From positions 1,922,001-1,986,000 of the forward strand of contig KN832871.1 in the NCBI GenBank assembly GCA_000827325.1: a DNA stretch of 64,000 nt. The letters run 5' to 3'. The notes under the pieces are model-generated. The model was not told the DNA's origin. It did no database searches and saw only the letters and a program-made list of their open reading frames with translations. This DNA comes from Oidiodendron maius Zn. Its lineage: Eukaryota > Ascomycota > Leotiomycetes > Myxotrichaceae. Position numbers and translations under genes: made by a program. The stretch's first letter is position 1. Every line of letters starts with the position of its first letter. Shown piece by piece: positions 1 through 11,611 of this stretch.

Positions 1-32
1 GTGCGTTGAGAAGAGCATCGCGAGACGCCTTT

Positions 33-1644
33 TCACTCCGTAGGGCCCTCCTCCCAGCCCCAAACTGTGGCGAGGAAATGTGCCATGTTCACACGCTTTG
101 CACGCATCTCCACCATCCATGGGTGCTCGAGCATACGCCAAGGCGAGGCTCGATGGGGAGCCTCCTTCTCCAAACTGAATAGTATTCCATCAGCCATCAT
201 GTCACGAATAACTTTGATTAGGGGATGCACGTACCAACACTCGATAAAGTACTTGAAGTTCTCGCTCCACTTGATTCCTGCTTCGGGCTCGTCCTTCAAT
301 TTTGGAATTGGTTGTCGCACGATATATGTTAAGAGGTCGATCAAGCCAGCACGGGGTTGCATCTCGGTGCCGTCGGCCGGGAAGGGGAAGCGATGCTGGG
401 CTACCTCGAGGAGAGTGACGCCCGTGCTCCAAACATCAGATGTAATAGTGTACGACTGTCCTGTGATCCGCTCTGGGGCCATATAGTACGATGTTCCGAT
501 AAATGTATTTGCGTCGCCCTTGGTACCGAATTCGCCGCTGACACCGAAGTCGCACAGTTTGACTTTGCCGTCTCGGCATAGCAGGATGTTGCTTGGTTTA
601 ATATCTCGATGGATGATCTTCTTGCTGTGAAGATATGTCAAGCCATTCAAGACCCCCTCAGCAACCTTCCCCAGGACCTTCTCGCCTGTCCGCCCGCCGA
701 GCTTCTTCACCTCTCTGTAGATGGAGTCCAGAGATCCACCCTCGCAGAACTCCATGGCAATGCTGATGGTTGCCGTGGAGGGCTCCACAAAAGCACCATA
801 ATATCGGCAGATGTGCTCACTGGCACAGGTCTTGTTGAAGCCTAGTTCTCGGAGGATCTGTTTCTTTACATTCGGATCAGGGTTCGTAGTGATTATCTGT
901 CAGGTTTAGCAACATTCAGGTCAAGCGACCTGCAGTAGAGCATACCTTGAGTGCAAAGACCGTCTTTCCGCCTTTCAGCATACATCGTGTCACTGCTCCC
1001 CCAGCACCCTCTCCCAAGCTCCCCAATTCTTCGATGCGTTTCTCCATACTTGCCACCTTCCATCCATCGTCATCCAGCTCTTCCACATCTAATGTCCGAC
1101 CCCGCTCTAAGCTAAGCTTATCGAATGCTTCGAGACCATTCATGCTCCCATCCCGCTCCATCCCCGCACCACCTTCACTTCGCTCCGAATACATCGAGCC
1201 CACAGCGGAGGCCGGGTCAGGCGTCCCTTGCGGTTGCCGCAGCCCATACTGAGAGGCGAAGGACAGGGCGGAATACTGGGAGCCAGCAGATGTCGGATTG
1301 CTCATTCGCCCATCCAGCGGGCCGAAGCTCCCTGATCTTGAATGTGCAGCACTGCTCTCGCTCCCCCCGCTGGCAGATTGGTTTGCGTTGGGTTGAGCAC
1401 CCGGACGCCCGTTTTGCACACTGCCTTGCTCATAGGCCGACGGCGTCTGGTTGCTGCCCTGAGGTGTGGCTAGCTGCAGTCTGGGAAGAGACGGTCTCGA
1501 GGGCATTTGTAGGGAGAGGCCTGGGGTCGCCGGTTTGGCATTTGCAGGCAGTGGGATAGCTAGACCAAGCCTGGGAGTTTTTGGGGCACCATTCTGTCGA
1601 CTGCCGGGAATTGGCGGGCGTAGCAATGGCGCTGGAGGGGACAT
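33..1644 (-). CDS. mkk1: MAP kinase kinase, Mkk1/Mkk2 (cell wall integrity) type
   Basis: CDS is complement(33..896, 946..1644), 520 residues, with one 49-nt intron. This dual-specificity kinase phosphorylates the Slt2/MpkA-type MAP kinase of the cell wall integrity cascade in the cytoplasm. Visible in the sequence are a Pro/Ser-rich N-terminal region of about 170 residues, the catalytic motif HRDIKPSN, the DFG motif in [13 protein letters not shown], the activation-segment end [11 protein letters not shown], and the C-terminal signature [17 protein letters not shown]. The order and length fit fungal Mkk1/2 better than Ste7 or Pbs2. I chose the ATG at 1644 because the protein then begins [16 protein letters not shown], as in relatives. 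An in-frame ATG at 1746 would add 34 residues without family support. The gene is divergent from dbp8. Confidence 0.9.
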
Positions 1645-2773
1645 GGAGGGTTGCGGGATGGGATCGAGGGGATTTGCGGCCTTGGTCAAGTCAGTGTGAG
1701 GGGCAAAGAGACACGCCGGGGCGAGGAGACCAGATGCGGCATACATATGGGGAAGCCATTGTCGGATCTTGATTCATCACCAAGAGCCTCTGCTGCTCTC
1801 ACCCTTACTTTCCAACCAAACCGTCTCTCGTGTTGGGGTAGGTACAGGTCCACCTCGGACAAGAAGTGCTCCGCAGTTCGGGTCGTGCTGGCGACGTCGA
1901 GCTCTTCGTCGTCGTGAACCCGTTCAAGCGGGTCGGGGCAAAGTCGATGCTTGAATCTGGATGGCTGAGGGTCTTTTGAAGGCTGCAGGGCGAGGGTGAA
2001 GGTCTTGCAGGTCACCCGGGCTGGTCGTTTCACGTCGCTCGAGGCGAGAGGGCTCGGGAGTCGACACGGGAGAGCGAGGGCGGGAAGCAAGAGACAGCGA
2101 GCGAGAGATGGGGACAAGAGAAGAAGAGAAAAAGAGAAGAAAAGATAATACGAGGGGGAAAGAGCGAAGGAGGGAGGAGGATGACACGTTCGGTTGTTCG
2201 TAAGTCGAGGTCCAAACGAAAGGTCAGCGAAGGGCCAGAAATACGCCGTGGCAGCAGCACAGTGTTGGTGGCCTTGAGGGCCGATTACCTGATATTGCCG
2301 GGGGGAGATTTGTTGGCGGGGACTCAGCGCCCTACGCCACAAGAGAGAGAGGGAGATGAATGGTGATGACGATGATGGTGATGTTGATGATGTTGATAAC
2401 AATAATAATAGTAGTAGTAGTAAATAGTTATAGTTACTTTGGTATTCTTGCTCCAACCCCCTTTTTCACGCATCGCGAGTCGAGTCCCAAGTCCTCTTCT
2501 CCGCGCCCAACCACCATCACCAGGAGAAGCGCCCTCTACGCTGCCGCCGCTCTCACTGGCTTCCCGTCCAGGTCTCTGCTCCACTTCTGCAATCCCAACG
2601 GCGTGCGGCCATCCGCGCCAGGGTTCACAGGACCCCCCGTATGCGCGCGGCTAATGAGGAAAAAACCTTGGCTCGCGGACCGTCGCCTGAATCCCGTCCG
2701 ACGAACAATTTCCCTGCGTCTGATCTGTCTGGCCCCCCGATCACAACCGCGCCCCTTCCTAATATCCCTTCGC
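1645..2773. promoter_or_regulatory. Divergent promoter region between mkk1 and dbp8
   Basis: These 1.1 kb separate two divergent start codons. They hold pyrimidine/purine-skewed stretches and a trinucleotide microsatellite, listed separately. Open frames on both strands are low-complexity (runs of Leu/Ser/Pro or Tyr/His) and look like by-products of the skew. I see no clear TATA box and no RNA gene. Confidence 0.5.
2362..2426. repeat. Imperfect trinucleotide microsatellite (GAT/GTT then AAT/AGT)
   Basis: An imperfect run of GATGAT and GTTGAT units passes into AATAAT and then four AGT units. It lies in the mkk1-dbp8 divergent region and probably falls in a 5' leader. Length variation between strains is expected. 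Confidence 0.8.
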
Positions 2774-4429
2774 ATGGCCGCATCACCGACGATCAGACGC
2801 GAGTCGGGCCACTCAGGACCCAGCTCGCCTGGAGTCTCGGAGTCGCATTCAAGCTGGTCTGACGCCGACAGCGACCGCTCGGTGTCTGAGCCAGAGTCCC
2901 TCGATTCACAGGGCGCACGGAAGAGAAGAAAAGTCTCGCCCATCGACGATGGGGAACCCCTCGTCCCCAGACTCGCGGTGCCTTCGCGAACGGTGCGCGG
3001 CCAACCTAGGACCCTGACCAGCTCGGCCGCGAGCTCGACGAGCCATGGAAAAGTCCTGGCGCCCACCGATTCACAAACCACTTTCGCCGCCCTCGATGTC
3101 AAGCCGTGGCTTGTGGGCTCCCTCCGGGCCATGGCGATCAAGAGACCGACGGGCATCCAAAAGCACTGCATACCAGAGATTCTCAAGGGGAGGGACTGCA
3201 TTGGCGGGAGTCGGACGGGTTCAGGCAAGACCATTGCATTCGCCGTGCCCATCCTCCAGAAATGGGCAGAGGATCCCGTCGGCATCTTCGCCTTGGTGCT
3301 GACCCCCACCAGGTACGAGCTGAAGAGTAATCCCAGAGAGAATCATAGCTGATCCAGACGCGCTAGGGAACTTGCGCTACAAATCTACGAGCAATTCAAG
3401 GCCATTTCTTCGCCGCAGTCGCTCAAGGCCATCCTTATCACCGGCGGCTCTGATATGCGACCACAAGCGACCGCGCTTGCCCAACGACCCCACGTCGTCA
3501 TCGCGACCCCGGGCCGATTAGCTGACCACATACGGACCTCGGGTGAGGATACGATATGCGCCTTGCGCCGGGTGCGGATGGCAGTACTGGACGAGGCGGA
3601 TCGATTACTGGCCAGTGGAGGGGAAGGGAGCATGCTACCAGACGTCGAGGAATGTCTGTCCGTGCTCCCTCCGCCTTCAAAACGGCAGACCCTCCTCTTC
3701 ACCGCTACTATTACACCAGAAGTACGTGCGCTCAAGGAGCTACCGCGAACGCCTGGCAAACCACCAATCTTCATCTGCGAAGTCGACACCCAGGCGCTCG
3801 CCATACCCGCTTCTCTCAAGCAGATGTATATGCAAATACCAGTGACCCATAGAGAGCACTACCTCCACATGTTCTTACTGACGGACGGGAACGTCTCCAA
3901 GTCCGTCATCATATTCTGCAACCGCACCGCCACAGCGGACTATCTAACCCATCTGTTGCGCCTTCTGGAGCACCGTGTCACCGCCTTACATTCCAGGTTG
4001 CCCCAGCGTCAGAGAATTGACAATCTAGGACGCTTCCGCGCCTCGGCAGCCCGGATCCTCGTCGCGACGGATGTCGCCGCCAGGGGTCTAGATATCCCAG
4101 AAGTTGCGCTGGTGATAAACTACGACATCCCACGAGACCCTGACGATTACATCCATCGCGTTGGACGAACTGCACGAGCCGGGAGAAAAGGTGAGGGGGT
4201 TACTTTCGTCGGTCAGAGAGACGTGCAGCTGGTGCAGGCAATCGAGGCAAGAGTGGGGAGGCAGATGGAGGCATGGAAAGAAGAGGGGGTGAACTTGGAG
4301 ACAAGAGTAATTAGAGACGCCTTGAAACTAGTAGGAGAAAAGAAGAGGGAGGCGTTGTTAGAGATCGAGGAGGGTAGAGAGGTAGGCGGGAAGCGGAAAA
4401 GGGGCATGAAGAAATTAAAGAGTAAATAG
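2774..4429 (+). CDS. dbp8: ATP-dependent DEAD-box RNA helicase Dbp8
   Basis: CDS is join(2774..3312, 3367..4429), 533 residues, with one 54-nt intron that splits the Arg of motif Ia (PTR|ELA). Dbp8 acts in the nucleolus on pre-18S rRNA and small-subunit assembly; in yeast it works with the cofactor Esf2. After about 110 Ser-rich residues come the Q motif region ([19 protein letters not shown]), motif I (GSRTGSGKT), motif Ib (TPGRLADH), motif II (VLDEADRLL), motif III as FTAT, which yeast Dbp8 also has in place of SAT, and motif VI ([11 protein letters not shown]). The tail is Lys-rich, as in nucleolar proteins. An in-frame open stretch runs upstream, but [11 protein letters not shown] is the most plausible start. 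Confidence 0.93.
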
Positions 4430-5646
4430 CATGATACCCGGCTAGAAAAAGTTTTGCTATTCTAGATATACGGTTGGCTTTGCACAGATAGCCATTTAGA
4501 CGTCAAAATATGTGTTTGCCACAGCTTGGAGATAACCCCGCGTGTTACAACCTGCGTAGAACCAAGACAAACATATACAACTTCAGTCGAGGGTGCGAGA
4601 GCGACCACGACTATCCAATTACAGTTTAATACTTCGTCCAAGGTTTTATAGGTTGGAGATGCAAGCTATATCGAAATCCCGTTTGCGAGGATGATATAAT
4701 AGCATTTGAATCGATAGTTCGAATACCATTACCCGTCTCAAGTACTTTGCCCAAGCCCACAGGGGATAGAGTTTGTCAATTATGACGCTTAAGCAGGAGT
4801 ATATTAGCACCATCAAGTTCTTTTTCCTTTAAACCAAAATACAGGGCTAGCTTAAGGTAGTATCTAGCTTACTATTTTATTGATTGCGTTTATATAAAAT
4901 CATAGCAGATTAAATATATCGAAAACAATCTTGCCCTGAAGTGAATGCTATGTCTACCATACCATATAAATAAATTTGTTATCATATCCCATGGGATTTT
5001 GAGTTATCAAATGGCCTGATAATGCGACGACATCTGATAACTTTGGACAAACCGTAATGCGAGAAGGGGGGCGGGGAGAGGGGGGGGGGAGCAAACGGAG
5101 GATATCTAGCTTATGTCGCACCAACTTAGCCTCTCAACCCTTCAGAATCAAAGAAGATAATGCAATTTCATATTTAGAACCATCTAACCATCAGTCACAT
5201 CGCTTAAATGAGGACATGTGGGATGACAATAAAAGTTGAGGGGTGAGCTTCGTCTGAATAGCTACGCTCGCTTAACATTGATGAAAAAAAGGGGCCTCCT
5301 ATTGTAGCTGTTAGCGCATGCACGATCAATAGAGAAGAATAGGATCAAAGCCGCAGGATAGGTTGAAGACAGGCACAATAGAACTCGAGAAAGTACATAT
5401 ATACAGGATCGCGTGCAGCAGAAATTTTCATCTCTTTGGAAAGGTTTCGAACATTGGTCATCACTTCAGGCTTCACAAGCGCCATTCACAGTCTATTTCC
5501 CCGAATCCAACTATCTTCACATTTCAAGAGCATAGAATTTTATCTCCTACTGTGCAGGACGTCGAGAATTTTAAAAATCTAGACATTCGGTGAGTTAGAC
5601 ATCAGCTCCTGAAGTCTTGGTGCTCGCTAACAACCCAAGGGCCAGG
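4430..5646. other. AT-rich intergenic stretch with a probable 5'UTR intron at its end
   Basis: About 1.2 kb of AT-rich DNA with no credible gene. A G-rich run (about 5067-5089) is the only marked local feature. A probable 5'UTR intron of the next gene lies at 5590-5639: it starts GTGAGT, has a GCTAAC branch site and ends CCCAAG, seven bases before the start codon. Confidence 0.55.
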
Positions 5647-7575
5647 ATGTCTTCTCACGGGACTAGCGAGCCGGCCAATATTATTGAGACCCAGGAGACT
5701 GAGGTCGCAGAGGCACCGACAACATTTTCGTTGGCAACAGCGGGGAATAATGGCGATCTTGACGCCACGTTCGATGCAGACATGAACGCCGCATGGGCGA
5801 ACATCGTCGAGGCGCCTCAGGTTGAATTAGCGATTCCTCGCCCTAGTTCTGTTCTCAGTTCTGCTCCTACACCCGAGGATTTTCCTGAAATCCCGGAAGA
5901 AGAAACAGAGAAGAATTTCCCTTCCGAACTCATGAGCAAACTCAATCGCCTCCAAGCGGAGTTGGACGTGGCCAACGCGACAAATCAGACAGAGTGGAGT
6001 GCCAGAAAAGAGGCCGACGTAATCGTCGAAAAGGAAAAGAAGGAGAGAGAAGAGGAGATTACTTCTCTCAAGGACCAGATCAAGGATCTCAGGGAGCAAC
6101 TTGAGTCTTCTATGCGCGAGAAAGATCACAGCGCTTCTGCATATACCATTCTGCACAGCCACCATGAGACGTTGATAGTAATGGCCAAAAAGTCAGAAGA
6201 AGACAAGAGGGCAATATCAGCAACCATTGGCCAGCTCAAAGCGGAGTTTGAAGTGGAGAAGCGGCTTAGGGGTGTCGCGGAGCAGACTGCCAATGGGGCT
6301 ACCCTTCAGCTGAGCACTGCGGACCGGTTGCTCGAGCAAAGAACCAAGGACATAGCCTCTCTCCGCGATGACCTTCAGCGCCTGCGTTCTGAGAACTCAT
6401 CTGGGGCTCAACTAATTTTAACTGAGCAGCAAGCCTGGGCGAAAGAGCGCCAGAATTTTGTTGGACAAATCGAGTCGCTGGAAGCTATCATCTCGGGCCT
6501 GAAAGCGGAGAAAGAAGGCAACAGCCCTTATGATGACCTCGCAGATCAGATGAGGTGTTTGAAAATAGACAGTCCAGAGAAGGAGGCGGTTCTAGAGCCG
6601 TCAATTCAGTGCAACATCTTGATAACGAAGGTGGAGACAGCTCGATCGGAAGGTTATGAGGCAGGCTGTCAAGAAACTCGGGAACTGGCCGAGTCAAAGC
6701 ATCAAGAAATCCTGCTTGAACACCGGTATCTGCTGGACGAAGCCAATTCTTGCGCCGAGGCGACCGAGAAATCCAAACAGGAAAGTGTTACCGGATTCGA
6801 AGCAGAACTCGCCCAGTGCCGGGTGATAATCAGCGAGGCCTCTGCTCGCTTCTCGCTGGTCGAGAAGGAGCACGCCGAGCAAATTGCCTGGCATGAAAAC
6901 CGCATTGCCGAAGCCGACCGTCTTGCTAGCCAGGCAGACTCCGACAAGTCAGAGGCAGTTCGGAAAGCCTCCCTCCGCGAGGAGGACCACGCCGAGCTCG
7001 AGGCCCGCTTCAAGCGTGCTCAAGTCGATCTTGAGCATGCGAAAAAGAGAGAGGCTCAAGAGCAGGCAACCAAGGAGTTTTACCGGGTCAAGGATGATCA
7101 GGTCGCCCTGCTCTGGCAGGAGCTTGAGAAGGAGCAATCCAAGTCGAGCGACAGAAAGGAGGAGATTGCCAAGTTGGAGGCGTCCCTCGCGGCGGAGCGG
7201 TCCCGCAATGAAGATAACAAGCGACAGATTACCGCGCTCACAGCTCGTCTCAATAGAGAGACGGAGAAAGGAACAGAGAGAGAGAAGAAGGCTAAAGGGG
7301 AGCTTGAGAAGCTCAAAGAAGGGCAAAAGAGGCAGGTTGCGAAGCTCATTGCCAATCTTGTTGCGGAGCGAGCGAGAAAAGCACCTGTCTCAGCCCGCCA
7401 GAAGCTCCCCGCCTTGGTCGAGCATAGGCGAGACCCATTTGGTCTCTCTGTCTTCTTCGTTGTCGCTTGTATTGCTGTTGTTGCGCTTCGCATCGACTCG
7501 TCGGCGATTTTCGCCACGTCCGACATGCACGCTTGCGGTGTCCGAGGTGACTCGTTCACCTTATGCAAGAATTAA
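5647..7575 (+). CDS. Coiled-coil protein with a C-terminal membrane anchor, unknown function
   Basis: Single exon, 642 residues. I do not recognise the family. Residues 1 to about 90 are acidic and disordered, followed by roughly 480 residues of nearly continuous Glu/Lys/Leu/Ala heptad-like sequence (for example SLKDQIKDLREQLESSMREK), which should form a long coiled coil. Close to the C-terminus is one hydrophobic segment, LSVFFVVACIAVVALRI, followed by about 30 residues with three Cys. The layout matches a tail-anchored tether or scaffold, such as golgin-like or nuclear-envelope proteins, but that is inference from architecture only. The ATG at 5647 is the first ATG of the frame and follows the probable leader intron. 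Confidence 0.7.
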   Translation: MSSHGTSEPANIIETQETEVAEAPTTFSLATAGNNGDLDATFDADMNAAWANIVEAPQVELAIPRPSSVLSSAPTPEDFPEIPEEETEKNFPSELMSKLNRLQAELDVANATNQTEWSARKEADVIVEKEKKEREEEITSLKDQIKDLREQLESSMREKDHSASAYTILHSHHETLIVMAKKSEEDKRAISATIGQLKAEFEVEKRLRGVAEQTANGATLQLSTADRLLEQRTKDIASLRDDLQRLRSENSSGAQLILTEQQAWAKERQNFVGQIESLEAIISGLKAEKEGNSPYDDLADQMRCLKIDSPEKEAVLEPSIQCNILITKVETARSEGYEAGCQETRELAESKHQEILLEHRYLLDEANSCAEATEKSKQESVTGFEAELAQCRVIISEASARFSLVEKEHAEQIAWHENRIAEADRLASQADSDKSEAVRKASLREEDHAELEARFKRAQVDLEHAKKREAQEQATKEFYRVKDDQVALLWQELEKEQSKSSDRKEEIAKLEASLAAERSRNEDNKRQITALTARLNRETEKGTEREKKAKGELEKLKEGQKRQVAKLIANLVAERARKAPVSARQKLPALVEHRRDPFGLSVFFVVACIAVVALRIDSSAIFATSDMHACGVRGDSFTLCKN

Positions 7576-8382
7576 GGGGTAACGTAGCTCCAATGAAGCC
7601 CTTATTGAATTGGAATTGGTATCCGATGTATGCTACATTGTGACACCATGGATCTTTGGTTGCGGGGAGGAGCTGCTTCCAAGCTAATGATGGGGGTTCT
7701 AATAATATTTGACTTTAGAATGACGGGTCAGAGGATTGCTCAGCTGCGCCTGCAGGTATCTGAATTGAATTAACGATTTTTTCTTGACTTTGAATATGAT
7801 AGTCTTGAATGAGACCTTGAACTTACCTATAGCATCCGATCGTCTCGCCACCACTCTGTCAGGGTATCAAAGGTCGTTCAGATTAGTTGAGAATTGCACC
7901 CGCCATTTTGGAGACTTAGTCCTCTAATACTTAGCCTAAATTCTCCAAATATATCATCTTCCAGTAGTGTGTAGGAGGGCAAATTGGACGGGATGCAGAA
8001 ATGGTTTGTACTTAGGATGTCATCAGGAAGTGGACAAACTGTCTATGACAGATTCCCCTTTATGCCTCAGGCTCATTGCCCGATCCCAAAACGAGGCGCT
8101 GTAAGGAGGTATTCTTGTCAACAGCCTTATCTATGCGAATTAGATATATAGATAGTCAGGAATATGAGTTCATACCATTTTACATCCAATTAGGTTGAGA
8201 CCTGGCTAGGTAGATCTCGGCAATAATTTTGGAGCCACTGAGATTTAGACACCGTTTGTAGTTCATCACCTTCTGGCCATCGATTTCGAAGTTGAACGAA
8301 ACGTCTATTCCTCGTCTATGCTCTATAGGGGTATCTCCAGTATATCAGGATGCTAATGCAAGTCGGGGTCAATGGAATGTAG
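7576..8382. other. Convergent intergenic region
   Basis: About 800 bp between two converging genes, so it should hold both 3'UTRs and terminators. AT-rich; I see no gene or repeat in it. Confidence 0.5.
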
Positions 8383-10550
8383 TTAATCTCCACCTTCGCC
8401 TTCCACAGCAATTCTCCTCAGTGCATCTTCGTGAACCCAACCCTCAATTCTCTCAGCAACACCCTGGACCAAAGTTTCATAATGCGGACCGGAGGAAAAG
8501 AGGCCACAATGTGCACCAACCTCATCAACTCCTTCCATATACACTCTAACCCAACATTTGTCTCTCAATCCACCACGCTTCGGCGGCAGCATGCAGAACT
8601 TCCTTTCTTTCTTTGGCTTGCTATCTTGTTTTGGATGAGAAGGTGAGACTGGTGCCTGCTCTCCTGGGAAGGACGGTGGTTGAAGACTAGCTTTACGCTT
8701 TCCGTGTTCTTTCTCCTCCTTTAGGCGTTTAGCTTCCTCTTCTTTTAATTTCTTCTCCAGTTCTTGGCGAACTTTCTTCTCACGCTTGTCAGCCAGTTTC
8801 TTGCGGTCTTTGATGGCGATATCACGATCCCTCACTGCTTGCTGGTAGACTTTCATCAGACGCTTTTGCTCCTTTTCGGCTATCTTGCGGGCATCTTTGT
8901 CTGTATATAAGCTGAGATCAATTGGTTCCGGCTCGGTTGGCATATCCGGAATTGGGGGCAAAGCCGGATCGTGCGAGGCAAGATTAAGCTCGCGCGAAAG
9001 GTCAGCACGTACGGCTTCTGCGCCATTAGTGACATCAGTTAATGTCAAAGAATGGAAGCTATCATCCAGCGGAGCAGGTTCAATTTGACGCATATCAAAC
9101 TTGTCTTCGTTTTCTAGGGATTCTTCATGTGGACTTTTAACTTGTGCCTGGGTTGGCGATCTGACGATCTGACTACTGAGACGATCCGGAATTGCGACGG
9201 CGACATGTATTTGCTCGTCAGGAGCAACACTTGGTGATGACATCAGAGAAGCACTTCGAGGATGATCCAAGCCCATATTTATCATTTCATATTCCTTGAT
9301 CTGATCATCATCATCCTTCTCCGATATCTGCAGAGGGGATATATTCGGTTCCTTCGGGGCCTTCGGTCTTCCAGTACTTGCTGTATAGTAATTGGCAAAT
9401 CTGATCCGCCTAACTGGACGTCGATAGCCAGGGCGATCAAGGCCGGCCAACTCATCGACATCCTCCAAGGCGTGGAGTCTCTCGCATCGATTCTTTAAAC
9501 CCGGATAGTCGGCCAAGCATGAGCCGAACTCCAAATGTGACATGAAGTACTGCCTCGTTGCGGCAGGGAGGTTGTCAGAGTGTTTATTAAGAAAGTGCAT
9601 AAGGCTGGACCATGCCGTTCTCTCCTTTAGCCGTATATCATTTGGAAACGGAGGGTCAAACGACGGATCATGGCTGGAGGGACTTGATAGTGGCGAGGTG
9701 ACACTGGGAACAAGAGTGGTAAGTGAGTAGAGTTCTTCTTCGCCTGTCAACGGTCCTTGAGCTTTGAGTGATGCAGCTGTCTGTTCAGATCCATGAACTG
9801 ATCCTGGAATGGAAGATTGCCTCTCCTTTGTGCCCGGTGTCTCTGGAGCGGAACGAAAGAGACTGCTGATTCCACTTGAGATCACTCCAGGATGAATTCC
9901 CAAGAAGGGTGTATCGAAGTTTACTGTGCCCAAAATGCGATGGTGGAAGGGTTGCCCTGTGGCGGGAGAGTTGGATGGCTTCAACGATACTTCTGCAGCT
10001 AGGATGCCTCCCATGCTGTGACCCAATAAAACAACGTCTGTACTATATCTTGTGTTTGGCTGTAACCTAGCGGGCAACTGAGGTAAGTATTGGCAACCAG
10101 ATATAGGAGCAATAAGATATCCTACCAAGAACTGAACTCCTCTCGCGCAGATTCGATCGTATTTCTCGATCTGTACCTGGGGTATATTTTCGAGTGCACC
10201 AAATGGGTTTCAACGAGCGCATTGCTGAGCAGATTGTGGACGTGCGCTGGGAAGCTCTGGAAGCTCGTCTCATTGCCCATAAATCCATGGATGTACACGA
10301 GTAGTAAGGTCCGACGGTGCGTTGATCCCGTTTTCAAAGGGTGCAGAGATTCTGTGGAAGACGATCTGGGATCACGAGAGTCCCATTCCTTGGTGTACAT
10401 CTCGCTGTCCGCATAATCGTCAGAAGAGTATGGCGGAGGAAAGGGAACGACGTTCGCACGAGGAGGCAGTGCGGGCGGAAGTGGAGGACTTGATGTGGAC
10501 AAGGCGCGAACGTTCCCCGCCTTCTCAGCCAGTTGCGCAGGAGTTGCCAT
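8383..10550 (-). CDS. Alpha/beta hydrolase (DUF676/lipase-like) with Lys/Glu-rich C-terminal region
   Basis: CDS is complement(8383..10066, 10126..10550), 702 residues, one 59-nt intron. The N-terminal third carries the alpha/beta-hydrolase signatures: the oxyanion-side motif YIHGFMGNETSF (HGF at about 88-90) and the nucleophile elbow GHSMGG with Ser159. A nearby acceptor 13 bases earlier would break the frame, which fixes the splice. The C-terminal part has a strongly charged segment (about residues 545-610, such as ELEKKLKEEEAKRLKEEKEH) that probably forms a helix or coiled coil. Relatives are described only as serine esterase/lipase-like proteins; substrate and location are unknown. Lipase or thioesterase activity is likely from the Ser elbow, but I cannot place the Asp and His of the triad with confidence. 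Confidence 0.8.
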
Positions 10551-11611
10551 GATGCTAACGCGAAACTAATGGCGATAGAAACATGTCTCCAAGTAATAAT
10601 AAAATTTGTTTTGTGCTCCGGTAAATTTAGAATCTGCTTCAATTTTCAGAGGATTCAATTGAACATCGAACCCCCGAGAGGTCGATAGTGTGAAACGAAA
10701 CCGGACTTAATTGGCCGGAACTTGCGGGCCGGATTTACTCATTGCCGATCCGTTTTCAGTGCCCCGCATCACGTGATTACATATTACCGAATATCGGAAT
10801 TGATTGGCTGGTGAAGCCAAAGGGAGATTATCCACTGAGATGATTGAAGGGAGGAAAGCTTCGAGTCGATGCCAGGAGGGTCATTCACGATACACCTAGG
10901 AATCCGCTCAGTACTGTTCTCTCAGATATTAAATGTCTGTGAATGCATGTCGCCTTAGTCATGATGCAGGACAGGTCTGTTTACCTCTCGCCGCTGGGAG
11001 TGTGCAGAGGCCTCAAGTATAAACATTGCTCCCTGTAGATACATGAACTACTCTCTATCGAAGGTAGATGCGTGTGACGTGAAGCCCGTTTGGTCACTAG
11101 GTGAAGATCGCGAAAGCAGAGAGGGAGAGTACAGGACGATCGAAGGGGATCTACAGTAGCCAGGCACAGAAATTAAGCGAGACGGGACTAAGCGGCACCA
11201 AGAATAAACATAGGACGAGATGCATCTACCCGACCGCACTCCATGGAAGAATAATGGCCTTGAGCAACTCTTCTTTGCTCGGATGGGGCAGTAGCCTTCG
11301 ATGTGGCCAATGAGTGCTGGATCTCACACTGGCTGAGGGAAGAGACTTCGTATCTTGGAAGGGGAATCTCTCTCCGAAGGCTCGTATCCATCCCCAGCGC
11401 GCCATTGGCCAATCTCCGCTGCACCAGGGGTGCAACCGAAATGATGCCAAGACCGTGCTGCTCTCTCCTTCTTCAACCCCCATTTTTCCACCCCCATAAT
11501 CCTTTGGTCATGATGGGAATGAGTTGACGACGATCCTCACACGCGCGTCAATCCGCCGTGCCCTCATACACACAGGAGCGCTGTACAACAGCTGTACCCG
11601 TCGACGCCGCG
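10551..11611. promoter_or_regulatory. Divergent promoter region
   Basis: About 1.06 kb between the hydrolase and the Ser/Thr-rich membrane protein, which are transcribed away from each other. No RNA gene or repeat is visible. A further exon of the membrane protein carrying a signal peptide could lie here, but I could not identify one. Confidence 0.4.

Noticed and set aside
2360-3352. Extension of Dbp8 upstream of 2774 in the same frame
   Set aside because: The extension starts in the microsatellite and has a low-complexity, basic composition; the first plausible start is at 2774.
4700-4725. Possible tRNA B-box (GTTCGAATACC)
   Set aside because: No matching A-box, anticodon arm or acceptor stem pairing around it.
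4430-5646. AT-rich stretch considered as a decayed transposon
   Set aside because: No terminal repeats, target-site duplication or transposase-like residues could be seen.
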